Of a stretch of DNA of 35,508 nucleotides, positions 1 to 7,481 are shown one piece after another (positions within the stretch are counted from its first letter, which is position 1; every line of letters starts with the position of its first letter). The notes beneath the pieces are model-generated. The model worked only from the letters and a program-made list of their open reading frames with translations, was not told the DNA's origin and made no database searches. Made by a program: the position numbers and the translations under genes. Source of the stretch: Polyangiaceae bacterium (lineage in GTDB: Bacteria; Myxococcota_A; Polyangia; Polyangiales; Polyangiaceae); NCBI GenBank assembly GCA_029261965.1, contig JAJDAH010000313.1, positions 1 to 35,508 on the forward strand. The letters are read 5' to 3'.

Positions 1-234
1 AGCGAAGACGACGAGCCGGAAGGGATCGCGACTTTCGGCCAGGAGACCGGGGCCAAGTTCGCTCTGGCGTGGGACGAAGAGAAAACGCTAGCGAAGCAAT
101 ACGACCCCCCGACGATGCCGACGTCGTACATCGTCGACCGAAGCGGCATCGTTCGACTGGTACACGCCGGATTCCGCAAGGGCGATGACGAAGAAAAGAT
201 CGTCGCGGCCGTCGACATCCTGTTGAGCGAGTAG
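1..234 (+). CDS. Thioredoxin-fold (TlpA/ResA-like) protein, C-terminal part
   Basis: The open frame enters from the left edge in frame 1 and stops at TAG 232-234, leaving 77 residues. The segment PPTMPTSYIVDRSGIVR carries the cis-proline PTS motif, followed by a beta-strand and D-x-x-G turn, as in the second half of TlpA/ResA/AhpC-TSA thioredoxin-like proteins. The preceding stretch (GAKFALAWDEEKTLAKQY) matches the segment of these proteins that leads into PTS. Members are usually exported, membrane-anchored thiol-disulfide reductases. The CxxC active site and any signal peptide lie outside the window, so catalytic competence and location cannot be judged. Confidence 0.75.
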   Translation, partial: SEDDEPEGIATFGQETGAKFALAWDEEKTLAKQYDPPTMPTSYIVDRSGIVRLVHAGFRKGDDEEKIVAAVDILLSE

Positions 235-491
235 GCACGCACGGCGTTTTGTGGGCAGGTGTGCGCCGCCACCCGACATTGGGGTCGCGTGTGCGCTGCC
301 GCTTGGCGCCCGTTGCCGGGCAAAAGTGCATCGACAAGTGTGCTTGTCCCGTCAAACCCGGATCGCTCACGCGCCCGGCAATCACCCATCGAGGCCGTCG
401 GGTGAAACAGGACATGTTTCGCGCTTGATTCGAAAGCCCCATCCCGTGAAGGATCAGTTCACGGAGTCGCCACTTCGACCGCTAGACCATC
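235..491. other. Intergenic region without a supported gene
   Basis: This stretch of 257 bases lies between the thioredoxin-like gene and the HEAT-repeat gene. Open frames that cross it have no protein-like composition and no good ribosome binding site. A small 6-bp hairpin (GACAAG, TGTG loop, CTTGTC) lies at 333-348 but has no T-tract. The region must hold the promoter of the downstream gene if that gene is not co-transcribed. I could not pick a convincing -35/-10 pair. Confidence 0.5.
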
Positions 492-1316
492 GTGAACCGC
501 GTTTTCAGAGCCCTCGCGATCCTGCTCGTTGTCCTTTGGACGGGCTCGGCGGCGGCGCGCTCTACGCTCGAGCAACTCGTCGACCGTCTCGAGAATGGGG
601 CTGACTTTCGGGTGAGGGTGCAAGCCGCACTCGAGCTCGGCAAACGCAAGACCAGCGCGGCTCGAGAGCCACTCGAGCAGGCATTGGGTGACTCGAACGC
701 CGCCGTTCGGGCTTCGGCGGCGGCCGCGCTGAAAATGCTGGGCGACCCCCGCGCCATCCCAGCGCTGAAGAAACATCTCAAGGACTCGTCCGCCGCCGTT
801 CGCTCGCAGATCAAGAGCACCATCGAGGCGCTCGAGAAGAAGAATGCCAAGAAGACCACTTCGAAGCCGAGCGGGGCCAAGATCCTCATCGAAGTGGGAC
901 AGATGAGTAACGGCACCACGGGCTCGAAGACACTCGTCTGGCACTTCGAGCAGACGTCACGTTCGAAGCTCGGAGAGATCCCTGGAGTCGAGGTGCTCGA
1001 AGACGGCGTCGACTCGAAGGCTCAGAGCACCAAACGCCGCCTCCCCGTCGTGAAGGTCACCGGGAAGTTGCGCAAGCTCGTCCGAAGCAAAGAGGGCTCC
1101 GAGGTCGTCTACAGCGCCAAGGTCGAGTTCGTCGTGCACAAGATGCCGGGCAACGCCATCAAGGGGACCGTTAGCGGCACGGCACGGGCCAGCACGAGCG
1201 CGGCGGGTGCGCGGAACAAACGCAAGCTCGCGCAGCTCCGGCGCGAGGCCATCGCCGCCGCGGTGTCGAGCGCGCTGCGGCGAGCTCCCGAAGCGATTCG
1301 AGCGGCTGCCTTCTGA
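492..1316 (+). CDS. Exported HEAT-repeat protein
   Basis: This 274-aa protein starts at GTG 492; there is no strong Shine-Dalgarno sequence, but this start gives a coherent signal peptide. Residues 1-22 (MNRVFRALAILLVVLWTGSA) have the charged N-terminus and hydrophobic core of a Sec signal, so the product probably acts in the periplasm or envelope. Residues about 25-115 hold two to three HEAT/PBS-lyase-type helical repeats (VRVQAALELGKRK, VRASAAAALKMLGDPRAIPAL, VRSQIKSTIEALEKK). A Lys/Ser-rich linker follows. The C-terminal half (about 130-274) is beta/alpha-like and basic, and I do not recognise it. HEAT repeats are protein-interaction scaffolds; no enzyme motif is visible. It is probably transcribed alone or with the next gene 59 bases downstream. 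Confidence 0.8.
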   Translation: MNRVFRALAILLVVLWTGSAAARSTLEQLVDRLENGADFRVRVQAALELGKRKTSAAREPLEQALGDSNAAVRASAAAALKMLGDPRAIPALKKHLKDSSAAVRSQIKSTIEALEKKNAKKTTSKPSGAKILIEVGQMSNGTTGSKTLVWHFEQTSRSKLGEIPGVEVLEDGVDSKAQSTKRRLPVVKVTGKLRKLVRSKEGSEVVYSAKVEFVVHKMPGNAIKGTVSGTARASTSAAGARNKRKLAQLRREAIAAAVSSALRRAPEAIRAAAF

Positions 1317-1375
1317 GCGGTAACCTCCCGCCGCGGCTTCGTCACGGAACTAGCCAGACGTAGCCCTAAGCCCGT

Positions 1376-2500
1376 ATGACGTGCGGCGTGCGTCCGCGCG
1401 TGCTCTTTGTTTCGAAACCCGTCGCTCCGCCCTACCGCGACGGCACGAAATGCTTGGTGCGTGACTTGGCAACACACCTCGAGCGGAGCCAACCCATCGT
1501 GATGTCCACGAAAGGGGCGCCTCGACTCCAGAACACCAGCACCCGCGAAGCCGTGCAGACCGAACAGGTCTACGCCGACGCCGGGTCGTTCAGTCCGACG
1601 ATGGTCGCGAACGCCCGGGCTGCGCTCTGGCTGCTCACTCGCTCGCGCGCGGACTTGTGGCATTTCGTATTCGCGCCGAACCGTGCCTCGAGCCACGTCG
1701 GACGAGCGCTCAGCCGGATCCGTCGTGTCCCCGTCGTGCAAACCATCGCTTCGCCTCCGCGGAGCTTTCGCGGGATCGAAACGCTGCTCTTTGGCGACGT
1801 GGTGGTGGCCCAGAGTCTCTGGACACGGCAAAGCGTGCTCGCCCACGCTCCGGACTGCACCGTGGAGGTCGTCCCGCCGGTCGTCGGAGAGGTCAGAGTC
1901 CGCACGGCGGCCGAGCAGGACCGTGTTCGCGGTGAGCTCGAGATTTCCGGCGAGCAACCGATATTCGTTTACCCAGGCGATTTGGAAACGAGTCGCGGCG
2001 CCGAAGTCGTTGCGGCGAGCGTCGGCGCCATCGTGCGAGAGCTACCGGATGCCGTCGTGGTGTTCGCCTATCGGGCGAAGACCGAGGAGGCTCATCGTGT
2101 GCGGCGCGAGCTCGAAGCGCGTCTCGATTCCACGCACACGAGATTCGTCGCTGAGTCGTCGGACTTTCTCTCCCTGTTGGCGACTTCGCGGGCGGTGCTG
2201 TTCCCCGTCGATGATCTGACGGGCAAGGTCGACCTCCCCATCGCCTTGCTCGAGTCGATGGCGCTCGGTGTGCCGGTAGTGACTTGGGACTGGGGGCCAC
2301 TCCGCGATCTCGACGGCGCAGTCCGAGTGGGCGCCGACGATCGAGAGGCGTTTGTCGCGTCAGTCATCCGCGTAGCCCAAGACTCGGGGTACCGGCGTGA
2401 GGTCGTCGATCGGCAGCGGGTCGCCATCGCCGAGCGCTTCTCGGCCAAAGTCGTGGCTCGGGCCTACGAGGCGATCTATTCGCGACTCCTGGCCTTCTAG
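1376..2500 (+). CDS. Glycosyltransferase, GT4 family (group 1)
   Basis: This 374-aa protein starts at ATG 1376. It has the two-Rossmann (GT-B) layout. The N-terminal domain begins with PRVLFVSKPVAPPYRDG. The C-terminal domain starts near residue 190 (IFVYPGDLETSRG) and contains the GT4 donor-binding signature near residues 286-300 (DLPIALLESMALGVPVVTWD), with the family's glutamate in ALLESMALG. GT4 enzymes transfer sugars from nucleotide or lipid-linked donors with retention of configuration; donor and acceptor cannot be told from sequence. No signal or membrane segment is present, so it should be cytosolic or membrane-peripheral. There is no polysaccharide cluster around it, so its pathway is unknown. 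Confidence 0.85.
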   Translation: MTCGVRPRVLFVSKPVAPPYRDGTKCLVRDLATHLERSQPIVMSTKGAPRLQNTSTREAVQTEQVYADAGSFSPTMVANARAALWLLTRSRADLWHFVFAPNRASSHVGRALSRIRRVPVVQTIASPPRSFRGIETLLFGDVVVAQSLWTRQSVLAHAPDCTVEVVPPVVGEVRVRTAAEQDRVRGELEISGEQPIFVYPGDLETSRGAEVVAASVGAIVRELPDAVVVFAYRAKTEEAHRVRRELEARLDSTHTRFVAESSDFLSLLATSRAVLFPVDDLTGKVDLPIALLESMALGVPVVTWDWGPLRDLDGAVRVGADDREAFVASVIRVAQDSGYRREVVDRQRVAIAERFSAKVVARAYEAIYSRLLAF

Positions 2501-2558
2501 CCGACTGTCTTCGTTCCGACCCGAGCGCGCTCGACGGCACCAAGCCGTTACGGTAGTT

Positions 2559-2562
2559 GGAG
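2559..2562 (+). promoter_or_regulatory. Shine-Dalgarno of the RNase HI gene
   Basis: GGAG lies six bases before GTG 2569. This favours GTG 2569 over the in-frame TTG at 2557, which overlaps the motif. Confidence 0.6.
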
Positions 2563-2568
2563 TCCGAA

Positions 2569-2988
2569 GTGAGCTCGCCGGACGACGACCGCTACTCGAT
2601 CCTGTGGACCGACGGGGCCGCACGGGGCAATCCCGGACCGGCCGGGGCGGGAGCCCGCCTCGAAGATGGCCAGGGCCAAGTGCTCGGTGAGCGGAGCGCG
2701 TACCTCGGCGAGACGACGAACAACGTGGCCGAGTATCGAGCGCTGCTAGTCGGACTCGAGATGGCCCTCGAGGAAAAAGTTTCACGCATCGAAGTGCGCG
2801 CCGACTCCGAGTTGATGATTCGGCAGCTGAAAGGCGTGTACAAGGTGCGAAACGCGAATCTCAAGCCGCTGTTCCTCGAAGCACGAAAACTGCTCGGACA
2901 ATTCGCCATGACGCGACTCGTGCATGTGCGACGCGAGAACAACCAGGAAGCGGACCGCTTGGCGAACGAGGGGATCGACGCACGATGA
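2569..2988 (+). CDS. rnhA: Ribonuclease HI (RNase H-fold, bacterial/archaeal type)
   Basis: This 139-aa protein starts at GTG 2569, chosen for the GGAG six bases upstream. It has the complete RNase HI active site: D15 in TDGAARGNPGPAGAG, E55 in NNVAEYRALL, D79 in VRADSELMIRQLKG and D129 in NNQEADRLANE. The length and the GNPGPAG loop fit the compact RNase HI subclass that lacks the long basic protrusion of the E. coli enzyme. It would remove RNA from RNA-DNA hybrids in the cytoplasm. The stop overlaps the start of the next gene (ATGA, 2985-2988), so the two genes are translationally coupled, although their functions are unrelated. The gene symbol denotes the family; a second rnh gene elsewhere is likely. 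Confidence 0.88.
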   Translation: MSSPDDDRYSILWTDGAARGNPGPAGAGARLEDGQGQVLGERSAYLGETTNNVAEYRALLVGLEMALEEKVSRIEVRADSELMIRQLKGVYKVRNANLKPLFLEARKLLGQFAMTRLVHVRRENNQEADRLANEGIDAR

Positions 2989-3758
2989 GCGTGAACTACG
3001 AAGTCGACGACGCAGTTCGGATCTTGACGATCAATCGGCCGGAGCGACGAAATGCCGTCAACGGTCCGACCGCCAAGGCGTTGCTCGAGGCCTATCTACG
3101 ATTCGAGGACGACGCTGAGGCGCGCGTGCTCGTCGTAACCGGCGCCGGCGGCGAATCGTTCTGCGCCGGAGCGGACCTCAAAGACTTCAGCAATGATGCC
3201 AAGGCTGCGGAAGGGCCGATGGGTTTCACCCGCCTCACCGCGAAAAAACCCACCATCGCGGCTGTCGACGGGTGGTGCGTCGCCGGGGGGCTCGAGATCG
3301 CTCTGTGGTGCGACATTCGAGTCGCGGGCGATACCGCGAACTTCGGCTGTCTCGAGCGTCGGTGGGGCGTGCCCCTCATCGATGGTGGCACCCAACGGCT
3401 GCCGTTGGTCGTGGGATTGGGTCGCGCGCTCGACCTCGTTCTCAGCGGTCGGACAATCGATGCGGTCGAGGCCGAGCGAATCGGACTCGTCAACCGCGTC
3501 GTACCGGCCGGCCAGGCGCTCGCAACCACCGTGCAGCTCGCCAAGGAAATCGCATCGTTTCCGTGGCAATGCGTCCTGGCGGACCGCACGTCGATGTACG
3601 AAGGATTGGGCGATCCCATTGCTCGGGGTCTCGAGCTCGAAGCCGAGCGCGGTCTCGGCGTGCTCGAGGAGGCGAGTCGAGGTGCCGAGACCTTTGCTGG
3701 TGGGGCTGGCCGCCACGGCGTCGCGCGGGCCAAGGGATCCAAGCCTTCCGAGACGTAA
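2985..3758 (+). CDS. Enoyl-CoA hydratase/isomerase (crotonase) family protein
   Basis: This 257-aa protein starts at ATG 2985, overlapping the RNase HI stop by four bases. The crotonase oxyanion-hole motifs are present (SFCAGADLKDF near residue 60 and WCVAGGLEIAL near 100). Both acidic residues used by true hydratases are conserved: E104 in AGGLE and E124 in GCLERRWG, with the family's 20-residue spacing. The segment GVPLIDGGTQRLPLVVG is also canonical. It is therefore likely a genuine syn-hydratase acting on trans-2-enoyl-CoA in fatty-acid or branched-chain breakdown. The substrate cannot be assigned, because no acyl-CoA dehydrogenase or thiolase is nearby. Confidence 0.9.
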   Translation: MSVNYEVDDAVRILTINRPERRNAVNGPTAKALLEAYLRFEDDAEARVLVVTGAGGESFCAGADLKDFSNDAKAAEGPMGFTRLTAKKPTIAAVDGWCVAGGLEIALWCDIRVAGDTANFGCLERRWGVPLIDGGTQRLPLVVGLGRALDLVLSGRTIDAVEAERIGLVNRVVPAGQALATTVQLAKEIASFPWQCVLADRTSMYEGLGDPIARGLELEAERGLGVLEEASRGAETFAGGAGRHGVARAKGSKPSET

Positions 3759-3811
3759 ATCGGCCTGTCGAGCGGTTCCGCCCCAGTGAGATTGAGGCGA
3801 CGCTCGTCCGG

Positions 3812-5482
3812 ATGGTGGATGACCTCTTTCGCATCGTCGGCACGATGCAGGCTGGGGCCTACCACGTGGAGCAGGTGGTGGCCGAAGGTGGCTTTGCCGT
3901 CGTTTACAAGGCCGATCACAAGGCGTTTCGTGCCCCGGTCGCGCTCAAGTGCCTAAAGGTCCCCGGGCAGCTGTCGCAGGCGCATCAAGCGGAGTTTCTC
4001 GAGCGTTTTCGGGAAGAGGCGGAGCTCCTGTTTCGCCTCTCGGCGTCGATCCCGACGGTCGTGAGGCCGCTGCACGTCGGCGTACTCGAAACCGACACCG
4101 GAGCTTTCGCCCCGTTCATCGCGCTCGAGTGGCTCGACGGGAAGACGCTCGACAAGATTCTCGAGGATCGCCGAGCGGACCGACTCCGTCCCATGCCACT
4201 AAAGAAGGTCGTGCGGCTGCTCACGCCCGTCGCGCACGCGCTGGATCGAGCTCATCACTTTCCGGGCCCGGAGGGGGAGACCTCGATTCTGCATCGAGAT
4301 CTCAAGCCAGAAAACATTCTCATCGCCGACGTGCACGGAGAAGAGGTCGCCAAGATTCTCGATTTCGGCATCGGCAAGGTGAAGAGCGCCGCCACCCAAA
4401 TCGTCGGCAAGCAGAGCTCCCAGGTCGATGAGCTCTCGGCATTCACCCCCGCCTACGGCGCCCCCGAGCAATGGCTTCCGAAGCGCTACGGACAAACGGG
4501 ACCATGGACGGACGTGTGGGGTTTCGCCATCACCGTGGTCGAAGCGGTGTGTGGACACGCGCCTTTCGAGGGCGACTCCGTCGCCATCATGGGGTCGGCG
4601 GTGGACGAAACTCTGCGACCGACACCGCGAGCCGAGGGCGTCGAGACCGACGACGCGGTCGAGCGCGTGTTCTTGCGCGCGCTCGCGGTCGATCCAAAAA
4701 ATCGATACCACGATGTCAGGACGTTTTGGGGCGAGCTCGAGGCGGCGCTCGGTTTGAGTTCGACCCAGGTGGCGCGCGCCCGGCACGATCCTCGGATCGA
4801 AGCTGGTAGCTCGATCCCCGAAGGGGATGTGGTGGGCGTGCCGGGTTTCAACCTCGGCTCCGTCCCTCCCAGCCCGCTCGCGGACACCGACGCGGCCAAC
4901 GCGCGCAATCAGGCGACGGTCTCCACCCCAGAGGCGACAGTGCAACCCGCCGCTCCGCCAGCACCCATCGTACCTGACCTCGACATTGGTGCTCCCGCGC
5001 CACGTTCGAAACCGGAGAAGCAACCGGCGCCCCAGCACATCACGGTATCGCGCGGTGCAGACCCGGGCCGAATGTCGGCAGCAGGCAAGCCGTCGGCGCC
5101 CGTGCCGTTCATGGGCGCCAACATGTTCGAAGACCCGGACGACGACTTCAGCGGTAGTCAGGCGAATGCGGTCCCCACGCAGGTGGAGCTCGACGGGATC
5201 GGGGTTTCCCCGGCACCGGCGCCGATGTCACGGGCGCGAAACGCCGACGCGCCGCCACCATTCGTGTCACCGTTCGAGACCAGCAGCATCAAGGACAAGC
5301 TCAGGACTCCGGTCATGCTCGTCCTGGTCGCCGTCGTCATCATGGCGGGTGCTTTTGCCTACGCGGAGGTCATGCAGGAACGGCTCGCCCTGGGCCCCGT
5401 TCGTCCCTTTTGGCTGGCCGGCCCACTCATGCTCTGGGGAATCGTGTTGGGGATCGCGCGCCTGATGGGGTCCGAGCATTGA
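3812..5482 (+). CDS. Membrane-anchored Ser/Thr protein kinase
   Basis: I start this protein at ATG 3812 (556 aa). The frame is open further upstream but there runs through the crotonase gene. The kinase domain (about residues 14-290) has the Gly-rich loop AEGGFAVVYKA, K46 in VALKCLK, HRDLKPEN at 161-168, DFG at 184-186 and GAPEQW near 216. All catalytic elements are intact. A long Pro/Ala-rich disordered region follows. Near the C-terminus are two hydrophobic segments (VMLVLVAVVIMAGAFAYAEV and FWLAGPLMLWGIVLGIARLM), so the kinase domain should face the cytoplasm on a C-terminal hairpin anchor. Substrates are unknown. It lies 88 bases before a second, quite different kinase on the same strand. 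Confidence 0.88.
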   Translation: MVDDLFRIVGTMQAGAYHVEQVVAEGGFAVVYKADHKAFRAPVALKCLKVPGQLSQAHQAEFLERFREEAELLFRLSASIPTVVRPLHVGVLETDTGAFAPFIALEWLDGKTLDKILEDRRADRLRPMPLKKVVRLLTPVAHALDRAHHFPGPEGETSILHRDLKPENILIADVHGEEVAKILDFGIGKVKSAATQIVGKQSSQVDELSAFTPAYGAPEQWLPKRYGQTGPWTDVWGFAITVVEAVCGHAPFEGDSVAIMGSAVDETLRPTPRAEGVETDDAVERVFLRALAVDPKNRYHDVRTFWGELEAALGLSSTQVARARHDPRIEAGSSIPEGDVVGVPGFNLGSVPPSPLADTDAANARNQATVSTPEATVQPAAPPAPIVPDLDIGAPAPRSKPEKQPAPQHITVSRGADPGRMSAAGKPSAPVPFMGANMFEDPDDDFSGSQANAVPTQVELDGIGVSPAPAPMSRARNADAPPPFVSPFETSSIKDKLRTPVMLVLVAVVIMAGAFAYAEVMQERLALGPVRPFWLAGPLMLWGIVLGIARLMGSEH

Positions 5483-5558
5483 TTCGGCCTCGTTTCTCGA
5501 TTCGAGGAGTCGGTCTTGACCCCGGGCCCCTCCACCGGCACGTGTCTCGCTCAGGTCC

Positions 5559-5563
5559 AGGAG
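5559..5563 (+). promoter_or_regulatory. Strong Shine-Dalgarno supporting a TTG start
   Basis: AGGAG is placed seven bases before TTG 5571. This is the best-spaced ribosome binding site in the area and decides the unusual TTG start of the second kinase. Confidence 0.75.
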
Positions 5564-5570
5564 TGTTCGC

Positions 5571-7481
5571 TTGAGCCAAGAACCACCGCCCGGAGGCGCC
5601 GACGCGAGCCGCGGGCGTGTCGAAACGGCGCCGGATCTGGAGGAGCTCGACATCGTCGATGTCGGGCCGCCGAACGACCCTCTGGTCGGGACGATCCTCG
5701 CCGATCGATTTCGCATCGTGTCGAAGATCGGGATCGGCGGAATGGGGGCCGTGTATCGCGCCGAGCACATCCACATGCGCAAGCCGGTCGCGGTCAAGGT
5801 TCTGCACCGCGAAATGATGACGCACCCCGAGGTGGTCCAGCGCTTCGAGCGAGAAGCGGTTGCTGCCGGGCGCATCGAGCACCCGAACGTAGCGAAGGCA
5901 ACGGATTTCGGGCGGCTGGACGACGGGTCGTTCTATCTCGTTCTCGAATACGTCGAGGGCATCGATCTCGCTGATCTGCTCAACCGCGGGCCGGTGCCGC
6001 TGAACAAGGCCATCCACATCGCGCAGCAGGTATGCGAGGCGCTGACTGCGGCGCACGCCGCGGAGATCGTGCACCGCGATCTCAAACCCGAGAATGTGAT
6101 GTTGCTCGATCGCCCGGGCGAGCCCGAAATCGTCAAGGTGCTCGATTTCGGGATCGCGAAAGTCCAGATGGGCGAGAGCGGGAGCGAGCAGCTGACAAAA
6201 ATCGGTACGGTCTTCGGCACGCCGCAATACATGGCGCCGGAGCAGGCCGCAGGGCGCGCGGTCGACCATCGCGCAGACCTCTACACCGTCGGAACACTGC
6301 TCTACGAGATGCTCGTCGGCACGGTACCTTTCGACGACGACGACATGGTGCGCGTGCTCAGCATGCAAATCGACGACACCCCAGCGCCGCTGCCGGGGTG
6401 GGTCGACTCCGAGCTCAGCGAGCTCACCATGCAGTTGCTCGCGAAGGACCCAGACGCGCGTCCGCAGCCCGCCGAAAGGGTCGCCATGACTTTGGCTGCC
6501 ATCCTCGACCGCCTCGGCGGGCCGCCGCTTCCAGATGCTCCCGACGAGGCCCGCCAGATGCTCGAGTCCTACACCGAGCGGGTCATGGAGGACGAGCAGG
6601 CGGTGCTCGCTCGAGCGACGGCGTCGCGGTCGTTGCACGTCGGTAAGGTGAACGTTCCGGTTTGGGCACTCGTGCTCGGGGGACTCTCGCTGATCGCGGT
6701 GGCCGCGACCGCAACGACCTTCGCCGTGCTGACGGTGCAAAAGCAGGCCCAACCGACCAGCACGACGTCTCCCCCCGGACCCGAGGCCGACGGCGTGGAA
6801 CCGGCACCGCCGGCCAACGTCATGGTCGATCCGAAGGACGAGGCGATGGCCGCCCGCGCGGCGACGGGCGATGAAGATGCGATAGCGACGCTCGAAGCGC
6901 TGCCCGAAGACAAGCGTTCGGCGGGGATGTGGCTCGCCCTCGGACGCGGCTACATGAAAACGAAGAAAAAGGTGCAGGCGATTGCCGCCTACGATCGGGC
7001 GATCGACCTCGACGCCGCACTCGCCAAAGATCAGTCGCTGCTCATCCACGTGCGGGAGGCGGCGCGCTCGAAAGACGGCGCCAGCGACGCGGTCGCGCTT
7101 GCGGCGAAGCGACTCGGGCCGGCCGGCGCGGACATCTTGTACGACGTTTGGGTGGCGACTCGGGCGAAGACTCCGACCACTCAACTCGCCAAGGAGCTCG
7201 TGTACAGCGCAGAGTTGCGCAAGCAAGCGTCGCCCGCTTTGAACATCGTGCTCGATCTCCGCGACTCCGAAACGTGCCAGGACATCAAAGATCTGCTGCC
7301 GCGCACTACGCTCAAGGGAGACGCGCGCTCTCTCAGGGTGTTGATGCCACTGCTCGACAAGACCGGGTGCGGAGAGCGCAAAAAAGGCGATTGCTGGGAG
7401 TGCCTGCGCGAAGACTCCTCCCTCGAGGACGCGGTTGCAGCCGTCCGCGCGCGCCAGGTGCCGCCCTACGTGCTCAGGTGA
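5571..7481 (+). CDS. Ser/Thr protein kinase (PknB-like) with TM segment and TPR-like C-terminus
   Basis: This 636-aa protein starts at TTG 5571, backed by AGGAG seven bases upstream. The kinase domain (about residues 40-320) has GIGGMGAVYRA, K76 in VAVKVL, HRDLKPEN from 168, DFG at 192-194 and GTPQYMAPEQ. It should be active. One transmembrane helix lies near residues 362-388 (VWALVLGGLSLIAVAATATT). The extracytoplasmic part has a Pro/Thr linker and a TPR-like helix pair (WLALGRGYMKTKKKVQAIAA), then a helical region ending with several cysteines (CGERKKGDCWEC). This is a common myxobacterial receptor-kinase layout; the helical outside domain may sense a partner. Its end overlaps the convergent minus-strand gene by eight bases. 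Confidence 0.9.
   Translation: MSQEPPPGGADASRGRVETAPDLEELDIVDVGPPNDPLVGTILADRFRIVSKIGIGGMGAVYRAEHIHMRKPVAVKVLHREMMTHPEVVQRFEREAVAAGRIEHPNVAKATDFGRLDDGSFYLVLEYVEGIDLADLLNRGPVPLNKAIHIAQQVCEALTAAHAAEIVHRDLKPENVMLLDRPGEPEIVKVLDFGIAKVQMGESGSEQLTKIGTVFGTPQYMAPEQAAGRAVDHRADLYTVGTLLYEMLVGTVPFDDDDMVRVLSMQIDDTPAPLPGWVDSELSELTMQLLAKDPDARPQPAERVAMTLAAILDRLGGPPLPDAPDEARQMLESYTERVMEDEQAVLARATASRSLHVGKVNVPVWALVLGGLSLIAVAATATTFAVLTVQKQAQPTSTTSPPGPEADGVEPAPPANVMVDPKDEAMAARAATGDEDAIATLEALPEDKRSAGMWLALGRGYMKTKKKVQAIAAYDRAIDLDAALAKDQSLLIHVREAARSKDGASDAVALAAKRLGPAGADILYDVWVATRAKTPTTQLAKELVYSAELRKQASPALNIVLDLRDSETCQDIKDLLPRTTLKGDARSLRVLMPLLDKTGCGERKKGDCWECLREDSSLEDAVAAVRARQVPPYVLR

Noticed and set aside
333-348. 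Hairpin GACAAG-TGTG-CTTGTC as a terminator for the first gene
   Set aside because: It is only 6 bp and lies about 100 bases past the stop without a T-tract.
251-604. Open frame of 117 residues on the + strand ahead of the HEAT-repeat gene
   Set aside because: Its composition is arginine- and proline-rich with no protein-like pattern; it overlaps the real start at 492 and has no ribosome binding site.
3272-3811. Upstream extension of the first kinase
   Set aside because: The frame is open, but the residues are arginine-rich and antisense-like, and the crotonase gene already occupies this DNA.
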